Notes: a model not told the origin generated them from the sequence alone. Positions 27,891-37,987 are shown, counted from the first letter of the stretch. The stretch: DNA of 64,000 nt from Roseobacter sp. MH60115 (GCF_015644665.1 NZ_JADOBQ010000003.1:248001-312000), one strand, 5' to 3'. Numbers and translations: made by a program.

Positions 27891-29057
27891 TTAGCGCGCT
27901 GCGGGCAGACGCTGTTCCACAATCTCCGCCCACCAGCTACAGCCAGCCGGGATGGCGTCGTCGTTGAAGTTGTACTCCGGGTGGTGTACCGCCGCGCTGT
28001 CGCCATTGCCCACAAGAATATAGGCGCCGGGGCGTTCTTCGAGCATGAAGGCAAAATCCTCGCCCCCCATAACCAGCGGCGCATCTTCACAGGCCCCTGA
28101 GACGGAGGCCGCGACCTGTGCTGCGAATTCCGTCTGCTCGGGGTGGTTGACCATCACCGGGTAGTTGCGCGTGTAGTCCACCCGCGCCTCTGCGCCGAAG
28201 CTTTCGGCCACACCTTTGGCCACCTTTTTCAGGCGCATCTCCGCAAGGTCACGCATGCCATCCGACAACGTGCGCACGGTGCCTTTGAGGGTCACGCGCT
28301 GCGGGATGACGTTAAAGGCCTTGGAGGAGGTCTCGAAGGAGGTGACGGAGACAACGATCTGATCCACCGGGTCGGCGTTGCGGCTGGCAATGGTCTGTGC
28401 GGCGATGACGATGTGGCTGGCCACCACGGTGGTGTCGATGGTCTCATGCGGTTTGGCGGCGTGACCACCCAGGCCCTCGACCTCGATCTCGAAAATATCC
28501 GTGGCCGCGAAAAACGCACCGGGGCGAATGGCAAAGCTGCCCAGCGGGCGGCCCGGCCAATTGTGCATGCCGTAAACTTCCTGAATGCCAAACCGTTCCA
28601 TCATCCCATCGTCGCACATTTCGCGCCCGCCAGCGCCGCCCTCTTCGGCAGGTTGAAAGATCACCACCGCGATGCCATCGAAATTGCGCGTCTCCGCCAG
28701 ATATTTCGCCGCCCCCAACAGCATCGCCGTATGCCCGTCGTGCCCGCAGGCGTGCATGGAACCGGGCGTCTTGGAGGCGTAGTCGACACCCGTCTGCTCC
28801 AGTATCGGCAGCGCGTCCATATCCGCGCGCAGCCCGATGACTTTGCCCGAAGTGTCCGATTTGCCCTTGATCACCCCGACGACACCGGTGCGCCCGATCC
28901 CTGGGACAACCTCGTCGCAGCCGAATGCGGCGAGCTTTTCCGCCACCAGGGCCGAGGTGCGATGGGTGTCGAAAAGCAGCTCCGGATGCGCATGCAGATC
29001 ACGTCGCCATTCGGTGATCTCATCGTGCAATTCGGCAAAACGGTTTTTCACGGGCAT
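27891..29057 (-). CDS. M20 family amidohydrolase (hippurate hydrolase-like)
   Basis: A 388-residue metallo-amidohydrolase of the M20D group, which removes acyl groups from N-acyl amino acids. Metal-ligand positions are visible: Cys104 and His106 in HACGHDGHTAM, Glu138/Glu139 in FQPAEEGGAGG, and a later HHPEYNFNDD near the C-terminus. The dimerisation lid lies between. It is 185 bases downstream of an FAD oxidase gene; with the ABC transporter upstream it may handle acylated amino acids or peptides. GGAG precedes the ATG. Confidence 0.9.
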   Translation of the reverse strand: MPVKNRFAELHDEITEWRRDLHAHPELLFDTHRTSALVAEKLAAFGCDEVVPGIGRTGVVGVIKGKSDTSGKVIGLRADMDALPILEQTGVDYASKTPGSMHACGHDGHTAMLLGAAKYLAETRNFDGIAVVIFQPAEEGGAGGREMCDDGMMERFGIQEVYGMHNWPGRPLGSFAIRPGAFFAATDIFEIEVEGLGGHAAKPHETIDTTVVASHIVIAAQTIASRNADPVDQIVVSVTSFETSSKAFNVIPQRVTLKGTVRTLSDGMRDLAEMRLKKVAKGVAESFGAEARVDYTRNYPVMVNHPEQTEFAAQVAASVSGACEDAPLVMGGEDFAFMLEERPGAYILVGNGDSAAVHHPEYNFNDDAIPAGCSWWAEIVEQRLPAAR

Positions 29058-29242
29058 GGTGGGATTCTCTCCTTGAGGTGGTGTGGGCCGTCCGGGCTGA
29101 CGTCGCTGTGGTTTTGCTCTGCGCCTGACGCGGGTACATCTGTCTGCACCGGGAACTGTGAATGATTCTGGCCCCTTGGCGCCATCTTACCCCTCTGCTC
29201 GGCAGCTTCAACCAGAAGGTGAATACACCCGCGCAAGCAGCG

Positions 29243-30589
29243 TCACAGCGCCGGTCCGAGCCGCATCGACGTGCCATCGGTGAAGCGGTTGAACCGGAAA
29301 CGGGTCAGGTCGTGGCCCGTCGGGTTGCCCATCACCATATCTGCCAGAATGCGGCCCATGGCGGGGCCGATGCCGAAGCCATGGCCGCTCATCCCCGTGC
29401 CCAGCGTCAGGCCCGGCAGTGCGGAAACGCGGTCCACGACGGGCACGACATCGGGCATCGTATCGATCATCCCCGCCCAGGCGTGCGAGATATCGAACTG
29501 AGGAAGCTGAGGAAAGAGCGTCGCAAATTTGCGCTTCAGATCGCGGACCTTCGCGGTGTTTGGCTGGGGGTTCAGCACCCGCTGGTTCTCGAAAGGGCTT
29601 GGCGCGTCACCGGACCAGCGGCGCGCTGTGCCCCAGGCATCCGGATACCCTTTGGGCGCCGTCGGCAGGAAACGGGTGCCAAAGGGATCGGCCCGCAATT
29701 GGGTGAGGAATTTCGGCAGGGCGCGCAAGGCATCCCACCCGAGGAACAGCTCGTGGAACCCGCCGGGGGCCAGCGTGTAACCGCCATCCGCGCGGTGACG
29801 GAAGGCAATCCGGTTATCCGCCACACCGCCCGCTGCCACGGCGGGCAGGTCGGTCGTTTTTGCAACCGTCGCCCGCACGGAGAGCTGTGGCAGGGCGACG
29901 CCGTGGTTGCGCAGGAAGAGCGATGACCAGGCGCCCCCCGCCAGAACCACCTCCGACGTGGCGATGCGTCCGGCTTCGGTGACAACGCCTGCCACACGTC
30001 CCGCCGCCAGATCGAGGCATCGCACAGCGCAGCCCTCGCGGATCTGCGCGCCCGCCCGCGCGGCAATTTCCGCAAGCGCCGGTACGGCGACCCATGGTTC
30101 CGCGCGCATGTCGGAGGCCGTATGCAGGGCCCCTGCGTAGGATTTGCCAGTGCCGGGCAGCAATGCGCGGGTCTCGGCGGCGGTGAGCAGGCGTGTGTCG
30201 ACACCCTGCGCCTGCGCAACCGGCAGCCAGTCGGCGTAGCGCGCCATCTGCGCGTCATTGTCGGCCAGATAGGTCACGCCGCCCTGGGTCAGACCGATAT
30301 CACGATTGGTCTGCGTGGCGAGGTTGCGCCAGTGCTGATTGGCCTCCACCATGATGGGCAGCTCATCCGGATCGCGGCCCTGCTGGCGGATCCAGCCCCA
30401 GTTGCGGCTGGATTGTTCCCCTGCGATCCGGCCCTTTTCGAGCAGGACGACCGATTGGCCGGCCCGGGCCAGAAAGAGTGCGGTGCAGACACCGATGACG
30501 CCACCGCCGATCACCACCACATCCGCCTCTGCGGGCAGCGGGTCAGAGAAACGAACAGATGTCTGTTCAGAGATTGGAAAGGGCGTCAC
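29243..30589 (-). CDS. FAD-dependent amine/amino-acid oxidoreductase (DAO family), GTG start
   Basis: A 448-residue flavoprotein with the N-terminal dinucleotide-binding motif VVVIGGGVIGVCTALFLARAG (Gly-rich at about residues 27-32), EQSSRNWGWIRQQGRD, and a C-terminal GTGMSGHGFGIGPAMG that closes the FAD site. This is the DAO family, which oxidises D-amino acids, glycine derivatives or secondary amines; the product is uncertain. The start codon is GTG (30587-30589). It lies between two M20 hydrolases, so it may oxidise an amino acid released by them. Confidence 0.85.
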   Translation of the reverse strand: MTPFPISEQTSVRFSDPLPAEADVVVIGGGVIGVCTALFLARAGQSVVLLEKGRIAGEQSSRNWGWIRQQGRDPDELPIMVEANQHWRNLATQTNRDIGLTQGGVTYLADNDAQMARYADWLPVAQAQGVDTRLLTAAETRALLPGTGKSYAGALHTASDMRAEPWVAVPALAEIAARAGAQIREGCAVRCLDLAAGRVAGVVTEAGRIATSEVVLAGGAWSSLFLRNHGVALPQLSVRATVAKTTDLPAVAAGGVADNRIAFRHRADGGYTLAPGGFHELFLGWDALRALPKFLTQLRADPFGTRFLPTAPKGYPDAWGTARRWSGDAPSPFENQRVLNPQPNTAKVRDLKRKFATLFPQLPQFDISHAWAGMIDTMPDVVPVVDRVSALPGLTLGTGMSGHGFGIGPAMGRILADMVMGNPTGHDLTRFRFNRFTDGTSMRLGPAL

Positions 30590-30615
30590 CGAGGGTGATC
30601 CCCGTGGGGCGATCC

Positions 30616-30642
30616 GGGTGGCCTGAAGCCCACCCTACCTGC
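30616..30642 (+). repeat. REP-like sequence, single copy
   Basis: This 27-base segment between argE-like and oxidase genes differs by one base from the REP unit beside the RAYT at 44.6 kb. It forms an imperfect hairpin (GGTGG...CCACC) with the GTAG tetranucleotide on the 3' side in this orientation. Confidence 0.8.
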
Positions 30643-30677
30643 CGGGATGAACGGTCGTGGCCTTGAATGCCCGCGCA

Positions 30678-31841
30678 TCATTGCCGCAGGCGGTCGACAA
30701 GGCGCTGCATGAAATCATGGCCTGCCTCGAAATCGGCGACCGAGATGAACTCATTGGGTTGATGCGCCTGCGCAATATCACCGGGACCGCAGATCACCGC
30801 GGAATACCCCGCCTCCTGAAACTGCCCAGCCTCGGTCCCGTAGCTGACCACATTGCTGGCGTTGTCGCCGGTGACCCCGCGCACAAAGTTCTCTGCCGCG
30901 CCATCCTGTTCCGGTTGCAAGGCGGGCACGTCGAACCGCGGTGAAATCTCGATCCGTGTCTCCGGTACGATCGCCTGCATCTCGGCTTCGACCTCGGCCA
31001 CGCGCGCCCGGTAGCGGGCTTCCCATGCGCGTTTGTCCTCACCCGGCACCACGCGGAAATCCATGGCAAAATGGCAATCCTTGGCCGTGATATTATGCGC
31101 GGTGCCGCCCGAAATCATGCCCACATGCACGGTGGTGAAAGGGGGATCGAACATGGCCGCCAAACCCTCAGGCTCTGCCGCCTGATTGATGGCATTCATC
31201 TGGTTGGCCCAGTCGATCAGTTTCGCCCCGAACATGATCGCGTTCACGCCGCGATCGAGCAGAGAACTATGGACCTCGAACCCCTGCACATGGGTGTCAA
31301 AGCCGGTGCCGCCCTTGTGCCCCGTCACCGCGCGCATCGAGGAGGGTTCACCGACGATCACCGACGCGCCCTTGGGCAGCACCGGCTGCATCGCCGCAAT
31401 CATCGGCGGCGCACCGGTGCAGCCGATCTCTTCATCAAAGCTCAGGGCAATCTGCAAGGGACGTTTGATCCCTGCGTGATGCGCCTCGACCATGGCCCAG
31501 AGCGCCAGCGCGTCAAAGCCTTTCATGTCGCAGGTGCCGCGCCCGAAATAGCGACCATCCTTCTGCACCACATCAAACGGGTCCGTGTCCCAGGGCTGAC
31601 CGTCCACCGGCACCACATCCGTGTGACCGGAAAGGACAACGGCCCCCTCTTCCCAAGGGCCTACATGGGCAAAAAGGGCGGCCTTGGGCTGATCCGGGTC
31701 GGTGTAGCGGTGGGCGGAAATGCCATGGCCGGAAAGGTATTCCTCGACCCAGTCGATCAGGGGCAGATTGCTGTCCCGGCTGACCGTAGGAAAACGGACG
31801 AGCTGTGTCATCAACGCCAGCGGGCTCAGCCTTTCAGTCAT
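30678..31841 (-). CDS. argE: ArgE-like acetylornithine deacetylase (M20 family)
   Basis: A 387-residue M20A-type metallohydrolase. Ligands are visible as His73 (SGHTDVVPVDG), Asp105 (GTCDMKGFD) and Glu137/138 (FDEEIGCTG), with HNITAKDCHFAMDFR in the lid. Closest by pattern to acetylornithine deacetylase, which yields ornithine and acetate. Translation is coupled to the fused ABC ATPase upstream (eight-base overlap), so a catabolic role on imported N-acyl amino acids is as likely as arginine synthesis; the symbol is therefore tentative. Confidence 0.82.
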   Translation of the reverse strand: MTERLSPLALMTQLVRFPTVSRDSNLPLIDWVEEYLSGHGISAHRYTDPDQPKAALFAHVGPWEEGAVVLSGHTDVVPVDGQPWDTDPFDVVQKDGRYFGRGTCDMKGFDALALWAMVEAHHAGIKRPLQIALSFDEEIGCTGAPPMIAAMQPVLPKGASVIVGEPSSMRAVTGHKGGTGFDTHVQGFEVHSSLLDRGVNAIMFGAKLIDWANQMNAINQAAEPEGLAAMFDPPFTTVHVGMISGGTAHNITAKDCHFAMDFRVVPGEDKRAWEARYRARVAEVEAEMQAIVPETRIEISPRFDVPALQPEQDGAAENFVRGVTGDNASNVVSYGTEAGQFQEAGYSAVICGPGDIAQAHQPNEFISVADFEAGHDFMQRLVDRLRQ

Positions 31842-33771
31842 AAAGGCGGCGTCCGCTCAGGCCTTCGGGGGCATCCTGCCCTTCGCGCAGCTTGTTTTCG
31901 GTGCGCATCAGCGCGTCACTGCGCGTGTACCCGCCCCAGTCGCCCTGCAGCACAAAATGGCCGGGCTCGACCTCGTCATACCGCGAGGGTTCAGGCACGT
32001 AGTCAGCGGCATGGATAGGAGAAGGGATCGGTTTGAAATTCAGGTCGCGCTCATCCTTGCGCTGGCGGGGATCGGCGATGGGCACGGCCTTCATCAGCGC
32101 CTGGGTATAGGGGTGCTGCGGGTTTTCAAAGAGCCGCGCACGCGACCCCAGTTCCACGATCCGGCCCAGATACATCACGCCGACCTGATGGCTCACCCGC
32201 TCCACCACGGCCATGTCGTGGCTGATGAAGAGGAAGGACAGGCCCAACTCCGCCTGCAGTTCCAGCATCAGGTTCAGCACCTGCGCCTGTACGGAGACGT
32301 CCAGCGCCGAGACCGCTTCGTCGGCGATGATCAGCTTGGGGTTCAGCGCCAGCGCCCGGGCGATGGCCACGCGCTGACGTTGGCCGCCGGAGAGTTCATG
32401 CGGAAAGCGGCGCATGAAGCTGCGCGGCAGTTCCACCCGGTCAAAGAGCATTGCAACCCGGTCCTGTACCGCCTGCCCCTTGAGCGTGCCGTAGTTGTGG
32501 ATCGGCTCTGCCACCTGATCGGAGAGCTGCATCTGCGGGTTCAGCGAGGCAAAGGGATCCTGAAAGATCATCTGCATATCGAGCCGCGCCTTGCGCAGCC
32601 GGGTCTGGTCCAGCGCCATGATATCTACGCCATCGAGGTTGATCTCGCCCGAGAGCGGATCGACCAGCCGCAGGATCGACCGGCCAGCCGTCGATTTGCC
32701 GCAGCCGCTTTCGCCCACGAGGCTGAGGGTCTGGCCCTTGTTCAGCGTGAAGGAGAGGTCTTCGACGGCATGCACATTGGCCACCGTGCGGCGGAAAAAG
32801 CCGCCCTTGACCGGGAACCGCGTGGTCAGGTTCCTGACGCTCAGCAGGACCTCATCCGTGCCCTTGATCGGCTTGATCTCGTCGCCTTGCGTGCCGAGCA
32901 GCTTCATCGGTTCGGGATAGGCCTTGCCGCGCATCTCACCCAGTTTCGGCACCGCCGCCAGCAGCGCCTTGGTATAGGGATGCTGCGGGTTTTCGAAAAT
33001 CTCGGCAACCGGCCCTTCCTCGACCTTGTTGCCGCGGAACATGACCACCACACGGTCAGCCATCTGCGCCACCACGGCCATGTCGTGGGTGATGAACATC
33101 ACCGCCGTGCCGGTCTCGCGCTTGAGCCGGTCCATCAGGGCCAGGATTTCCGCCTGAATGGTCACATCAAGCGCCGTTGTCGGCTCATCCGCGATCAGCA
33201 GGCGGGGTTTGCAGGCGAGCGCCATGGCGATGACCACGCGCTGGCGCATGCCGCCCGACAGTTCATGCGGGTATTGGTCGAGCCGCCGTTCGGGCTCGGG
33301 GATGCGCACCTCGCGCAGCAGCTCCAACGCCCGTGCGCGCGCCTCGGATTTGCCCATCTTCTTGTGCAGACGCAGCCCTTCGGTCAGCTGTCGCCCGACG
33401 GTGAACACCGGGTTCAGCGCCGTCATCGGCTCCTGAAAGATCATGCCGATCTCATTGCCGCGAATCGAGCGCATCATCTCGGGATCGGTTTTGGCAAGAT
33501 CCACATCATCCGCGCCGGGCCGGTCAAAAAGCAGCTGCCCGCCGGTGATCTCACCGCCGCCGAACTCCACCAATCGCATCAGGGACAGCGAGGAAACGGA
33601 CTTGCCCGACCCGCTTTCGCCCACCACGCAGACGGTCTCGCCGGGATTGATGTCAAAGGAGACATCCTCCACGCCCACCACCGGGCCATCCTTGGTCTGA
33701 AACTCAACGCGCAACCCCTTGAGCTGCGCAATCGGCTGCAGCGCGGTACCTTGTTGATCCTGATCCAGCAT
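31834..33771 (-). CDS. Fused dipeptide/oligopeptide ABC transporter ATPase (DppD-DppF type)
   Basis: About 645 residues with two full nucleotide-binding domains. The first has Walker A GESGSGKS, signature [12 protein letters not shown] and Walker [13 protein letters not shown]; the second has [20 protein letters not shown] and [12 protein letters not shown]. Each is followed by the C-terminal region typical of oligopeptide transporters. It supplies ATP hydrolysis for the permeases encoded divergently at 35.9-37.9 kb. The ATG at 33769-33771 has a GGGG site; an ATG six codons earlier (33789) is the alternative. Confidence 0.93.
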   Translation of the reverse strand: MLDQDQQGTALQPIAQLKGLRVEFQTKDGPVVGVEDVSFDINPGETVCVVGESGSGKSVSSLSLMRLVEFGGGEITGGQLLFDRPGADDVDLAKTDPEMMRSIRGNEIGMIFQEPMTALNPVFTVGRQLTEGLRLHKKMGKSEARARALELLREVRIPEPERRLDQYPHELSGGMRQRVVIAMALACKPRLLIADEPTTALDVTIQAEILALMDRLKRETGTAVMFITHDMAVVAQMADRVVVMFRGNKVEEGPVAEIFENPQHPYTKALLAAVPKLGEMRGKAYPEPMKLLGTQGDEIKPIKGTDEVLLSVRNLTTRFPVKGGFFRRTVANVHAVEDLSFTLNKGQTLSLVGESGCGKSTAGRSILRLVDPLSGEINLDGVDIMALDQTRLRKARLDMQMIFQDPFASLNPQMQLSDQVAEPIHNYGTLKGQAVQDRVAMLFDRVELPRSFMRRFPHELSGGQRQRVAIARALALNPKLIIADEAVSALDVSVQAQVLNLMLELQAELGLSFLFISHDMAVVERVSHQVGVMYLGRIVELGSRARLFENPQHPYTQALMKAVPIADPRQRKDERDLNFKPIPSPIHAADYVPEPSRYDEVEPGHFVLQGDWGGYTRSDALMRTENKLREGQDAPEGLSGRRLYD

Positions 33772-34046
33772 TCCCGCCCCTATTTTCATCTTTGCGAGAC
33801 GCTAAGGCCATCCAGCAGGCAGTGTCAAACCCGTCCGGCACAGTTGCCACAAAGTCATCCATGACAAGGGTTGCTTTTTCCACAAAAGATGCTTCGATAT
33901 GCGCATGCACCCGGGAGCCGGCTCAAAAACTGCGTCTTTCCGCAACGTTAGGCCAGTGCATTTGCATTGCTCCCGGTCAGCACCATTGCGCCCACGCGGA
34001 AATCGAGGCGCACATCGGCATTCACGTGTCCAACATGGAGTATAAA

Positions 34047-35777
34047 ATGAAAATCAGAACCCTATTGATGGGGGCAATCGCAACAACCGCCGTCGCACCT
34101 GCCGTCTATGCGGACGGCCACGCAGGCGAGCGCGGTCGCGATGGTCAACTCAACATCATCTACTGGCAGGCGCCCTCGACGCTGAACCCGTTTCTGTCGG
34201 GCGGCACCAAGGAGAACGAAGCGGCCAGTCTTGTTCTGGAATCACTCGCGCGGTTCAACGAGAACGGAGAGATGGTCCCCTGGCTGGCAGAGGACATCCC
34301 CACGGTCGAAAATGGCGGCGTTTCCGAAGACCTGACCTCGATCACCTGGACGCTGAAGGAAGGCGTGGAATGGTCGGATGGCACGGCGCTGACAGCGGAA
34401 GATCTGATCTTTACACATGAGTACTGCACCCACCCCGAGGGCGGATGCGCCGGGGTAAGCTATTTTGACGGCATCACCTCTGTCGAAGCCGAGGGCGAGC
34501 GCGGCGTCAAAATCTCCTTTGCTGCGCCCAAGCCCTTCCCCTACACGGCTTTTGTCGGCGCGGAATCTCCGATCCTGCAAAAAGCGCAGTTTCAGGAGTG
34601 CCTCGGCGCACGGGCGCCTGAATGCACCGCCGCCAATTTCGGCCCCATCGGCACCGGCCCCTTCGTGGTCAGCGAATTCCGTCCCAATGACGTGATCACC
34701 TACGTGGCCAACGAGAATTTCCGCGAGGAAGGCAAGCCCGCCTTCGCCACCGTCACCTTCAAAGGCGGCGGCGATGCAGCAGCGGCCGCGCGCTCAGTTC
34801 TGGAAACGGGCGAGTTTGACTACGCCTGGAACCTGCAACTGGCGCCTGACGTCCTGACCCGCATGGAAGAGGTGGGCAAGGGCACAGTTGTCGCAGCCTA
34901 CGGCACATCCGTGGAACGTCTGCACCTGAACCAGACCAACGCGGACCCCAACCTCGGCCCGGACAAGCGATCGGTCTTCATGGGGGGCGACAACGCCCAC
35001 CCGTTCCTGACCGATCCGGCGGTGGGCAAGGCCCTCTCTATGGCCATTGACCGCGCGCTGATCGTCGAGGTTGGCTACGGCGCCGGTGGCCAGCCCACCT
35101 GCAACGTTCTGCCCGCGCCCGAGCTCTATGCCTCTACCGCCAATGACGACTGCCTCGTGCAGGACATCGAAGGCGCCAAGGCAATCCTCGACGAAGCGGG
35201 CTGGGTCGACAGCAACGGCAACGGCACACGTGACAAGGACGGCATCGAGCTCTCGGTGCTCTATCAGACCTCCACCAACGCTGTGCGTCAGGACACGCAG
35301 GCGCTGATCAAGGACTGGTGGAGCCAGATCGGCGTCGGCGCGGAACTGCGCAACGTGGACGCCTCGGTCTTCTTTGGCGGTGATCCGGGCTCGCCCGATA
35401 CCTTCCAGAAGTTCTATGCAGACATCGAGATGTACACCAACAACTTCGCCGGTGTGGATCCCGAGGCCTATATGGCCAACTGGCTCTGCTCGGACATCCC
35501 GACCCCTGCAACACAGTGGCAAGGCTCCAACATCCAGCGTTTCTGCGATCCCGAATATGACGCGCTGGTCGAGAAGATGTCGATGACCGCCAACCTCGAA
35601 GAGCGTGGCGCACTGGCCAAGCAGATGAACGATATGATCATGCAAAGCTACTCGATCATCCCGCTTGTGCACCGTGGTAACCCCTCGGCACACGCCAATA
35701 CCCTGGGCGGCGTGAAAATGTCCGACTGGGACAGCGAGTTGTGGAACATCGCGGACTGGTATCGCATCAAGAATTGA
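34047..35777 (+). CDS. ABC transporter substrate-binding protein, peptide type (SBP family 5)
   Basis: The 576-residue periplasmic protein has a signal peptide ending VYA (Ala22/Asp23) and the family-5 fold: IIYWQAPSTLNPFLSGG at the start of the mature protein, VEWSDGTALTAEDLIFTHEY, GTGPFVVSEF, and a C-terminal QMNDMIMQSYSIIPLVHRG segment. Family members bind dipeptides, oligopeptides, opines or similar. The ATG has GGAG seven bases upstream; frame extension to 33792 is not supported. First gene of the transporter operon; a hairpin follows it. Confidence 0.94.
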   Translation: MKIRTLLMGAIATTAVAPAVYADGHAGERGRDGQLNIIYWQAPSTLNPFLSGGTKENEAASLVLESLARFNENGEMVPWLAEDIPTVENGGVSEDLTSITWTLKEGVEWSDGTALTAEDLIFTHEYCTHPEGGCAGVSYFDGITSVEAEGERGVKISFAAPKPFPYTAFVGAESPILQKAQFQECLGARAPECTAANFGPIGTGPFVVSEFRPNDVITYVANENFREEGKPAFATVTFKGGGDAAAAARSVLETGEFDYAWNLQLAPDVLTRMEEVGKGTVVAAYGTSVERLHLNQTNADPNLGPDKRSVFMGGDNAHPFLTDPAVGKALSMAIDRALIVEVGYGAGGQPTCNVLPAPELYASTANDDCLVQDIEGAKAILDEAGWVDSNGNGTRDKDGIELSVLYQTSTNAVRQDTQALIKDWWSQIGVGAELRNVDASVFFGGDPGSPDTFQKFYADIEMYTNNFAGVDPEAYMANWLCSDIPTPATQWQGSNIQRFCDPEYDALVEKMSMTANLEERGALAKQMNDMIMQSYSIIPLVHRGNPSAHANTLGGVKMSDWDSELWNIADWYRIKN

Positions 35778-35788
35778 TGCAAATACCG

Positions 35789-35814
35789 GCGGGCGGGGCC
35801 CTGTCCCCGCCCGC
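35789..35814 (+). terminator. Intercistronic GC hairpin between binding protein and permease
   Basis: A perfect ten-base stem GCGGGCGGGG / CCCCGCCCGC with loop CCCTGT lies 12 bases after the binding-protein stop and before the permease. There is no T-tract, so it is more likely an mRNA-stabilising or partial attenuation hairpin than a full terminator, as often found where the binding protein must be made in excess. Confidence 0.65.
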
Positions 35815-35878
35815 ACAACACCGGCGCACCGTCGCCCATTCCAACAAAAATAAGACTACCGCATAAAGGCGTAGCTCC

Positions 35879-36916
35879 ATGCTCACATATACGATCCGCA
35901 GATTGGTGCTGTCGCTGCCAACGCTGCTGTTCATCAGTCTGGTGATCTTCCTGCTGCTGCAACTGGCGCCGGGTGATCCGATGGCCCAGGTGCCCCTCAC
36001 CGTTCCCCCCGAAGTCAAACAGAAGATGCGCGAAGCCCTGGGCCTCGGTGCGCCCATCCACGTGCAATACTGGAAGTGGCTGGTGCAATTCTTCTGGATT
36101 GAGCCGCAGGTCTTCATTGACTGGCTGACCCGTGACAGCTTTCTGCTGGGGTGGCTGCCCGACACCAACCTCTACAATGGTCAGCTGCGCGTGATCTCCT
36201 GGCAGACCCGCTCGCCGGTGATGGACATCGTGATGCAGCGCATGCCGCAAACGCTCTGGGTCGTGGGCATGTCCTATATCGTGGGCATCCTGATCGCCCT
36301 GCCGATCGGTATCTACTCCGCGTACAAGCAATATTCACTCTTCGATCAAGCGGGCACTTTCGTATCGATGATCGGCTTCTCGATCCCGCCCTTCTTCTCC
36401 GGCGTGCTGGTGATCGTGATCTTCTCAGTCAATCTCGGCTGGTTTCCGTCGATCTATGACACCACCCATGTGGTCACCGACTGGGCCAGTTTCAAAGTCC
36501 AGTTCAACCAGATGATCATGCCGGTCATGGTGCTGGCGCTGCAGACCACCGCCCAGATCAGCCGCTTCATGCGCGCATCGATGCTCGACAACCTCAACCA
36601 GGACTACGTGCGCACCGCCCGCGCCAAGGGGCTGAAAGAAAGCGTCGTTGTGCTGGTCCACGTGCTACGCAACTCAATGATCCCGATCATCACCGTGATC
36701 GCCCTCGGCATCCCGTCGATCTTCGGCGGCGCCATCATCACCGAGACGCTCTTCAAGGTGAACGGCATCGGGCAACTGTTGCTGACGGCCCTCTTTGCCA
36801 ATGACCTGCCGATGGTGATGACGCTGACGTTCATCTTCGCCATCCTGATCGTGCTCTTCAACCTGATTGCGGACGTGCTCTACGGCATTCTGGATCCGAG
36901 GATTCGCTATGACTGA
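35879..36916 (+). CDS. ABC transporter permease, DppB type
   Basis: A 345-residue inner membrane permease. It has an N-terminal helix (YTIRRLVLSLPTLLFISLVIF), an insert loop of about 90 residues, five further helices, and the EAA-like cytoplasmic loop QDYVRTARAKGLKESVVVLVHVLRNSMIPIIT that contacts the ATPase. It pairs with the next permease, which starts inside its last codons. Confidence 0.94.
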   Translation: MLTYTIRRLVLSLPTLLFISLVIFLLLQLAPGDPMAQVPLTVPPEVKQKMREALGLGAPIHVQYWKWLVQFFWIEPQVFIDWLTRDSFLLGWLPDTNLYNGQLRVISWQTRSPVMDIVMQRMPQTLWVVGMSYIVGILIALPIGIYSAYKQYSLFDQAGTFVSMIGFSIPPFFSGVLVIVIFSVNLGWFPSIYDTTHVVTDWASFKVQFNQMIMPVMVLALQTTAQISRFMRASMLDNLNQDYVRTARAKGLKESVVVLVHVLRNSMIPIITVIALGIPSIFGGAIITETLFKVNGIGQLLLTALFANDLPMVMTLTFIFAILIVLFNLIADVLYGILDPRIRYD

Positions 36917-37901
36917 TCAAAATGTGAATGCCGCAGCCGCCGAGATTGAACTCTACGGCGCGCTCAAGGACAAAGAGCCGCCCAAGGAACCGCGCAGCCA
37001 GTGGCGCGATGTCTGGGACCAGTTCCGCAAGCACAAGGGCGCGCTCATCGGGGGCGGGTTCCTGCTCTTCATCACGCTGGCTGTTCTGATCGGGCCGCTG
37101 ATCTGGCAGGTCGATGCCAAGCAGCTCGACATCCGCAACAAGGACATGCGCCCGCTCTACACCCTGCTCTGGGACGGGGATGCGCGCACCAGTTGGGCCA
37201 AACCCCTGGGCTCCGACAACCTCGGCCGCGATATCCTTGCAACACTGATCGCCGGCGGGCGGGCGTCGATGGCCGTGGGCTGGACGGCAATGATCCTGGC
37301 GCTTTTCATCGGCACGGCGGTGGGCGTTTCTGCCGGGTATTTCCGGCGGCTCGACGGACCACTCATGCGCCTGACGGATCTGTTTCTGTCCCTGCCCATC
37401 CTGCCGCTCCTGCTGGTCGCCGTAACCCTCTTCCGCCAGCCGCTCAGGGCAAGTTTCGGGCCCGAAACGGGCATGTTCATCCTCATTGTCGGCGTCATTG
37501 GCATCACCTCCTGGATGCAGACCGCGCGCATCGTCCGTGGCGAAATACTGGCGCTGAAGGAACGCGAATTCATCCTCGCCGCCCGTTCCATCGGCACCAC
37601 GCCGTTCAAGATCATCCGGCGACACCTGCTGCCCAACGTGGTTTCCCCCATCATGGTCTCCGCCACGCTGGGACTGGCCACAGCCATCATCACCGAAAGC
37701 GCGCTGAGCTTTCTGGGTGTCGGTTTCCCATCGGATTTCCCCACCTGGGGCAAGCTGCTGTCGGACGCGGTGCCGCGCATGGAGGAATTCCCCGAACGCG
37801 TGATGCTGCCCGGCATTCTGATCTCGCTGACGGTGCTCTCGGTGAACTATCTCGGTGACGGGCTGAGAGATGCTTTGGACCCCCGGATCCGCGGTCGATA
37901 G
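36909..37901 (+). CDS. ABC transporter permease, DppC type
   Basis: A 330-residue permease with an N-terminal cytoplasmic tail, an oligopeptide-permease N-domain helix (about 47-70), and five to six helices. The coupling loop KEREFILAARSIGTTPFKIIRRHLLPNVVSP (about 218-248) matches the DppC family. The ATG at 36909 overlaps the preceding stop by eight bases. The gene ends within a 13-base perfect inverted repeat that spans its stop codon. Confidence 0.94.
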   Translation: MTDQNVNAAAAEIELYGALKDKEPPKEPRSQWRDVWDQFRKHKGALIGGGFLLFITLAVLIGPLIWQVDAKQLDIRNKDMRPLYTLLWDGDARTSWAKPLGSDNLGRDILATLIAGGRASMAVGWTAMILALFIGTAVGVSAGYFRRLDGPLMRLTDLFLSLPILPLLLVAVTLFRQPLRASFGPETGMFILIVGVIGITSWMQTARIVRGEILALKEREFILAARSIGTTPFKIIRRHLLPNVVSPIMVSATLGLATAIITESALSFLGVGFPSDFPTWGKLLSDAVPRMEEFPERVMLPGILISLTVLSVNYLGDGLRDALDPRIRGR

Positions 37902-37913
37902 ACCGCGGATCCG
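37884..37913. terminator. Inverted repeat across stop codon of DppC-type permease
   Basis: CGGATCCGCGGTC and GACCGCGGATCCG form a perfect 13-base stem with a four-base GATA loop that contains part of the TAG stop. There is no T-run, so it may act as a strong 3' end stabiliser or Rho-associated terminator. Confidence 0.55.
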
Positions 37914-37987
37914 CGTGCGGACAGAGCGCAAATCCGCAGGATTTTTGCGGAGTCCGGCACCCCGTCTCAATTCCGGGTACCAGACAT

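Noticed and set aside
32000-33864. Long plus-strand frame opposite the fused ABC ATPase
   Set aside because: Antisense shadow of a strongly conserved gene; composition is His/Arg-rich as expected from reverse frames.
33792-34046. Longer start for the ABC binding protein
   Set aside because: The added 85 residues have no signal-peptide character and precede a clear signal peptide with its own ribosome site at 34047.
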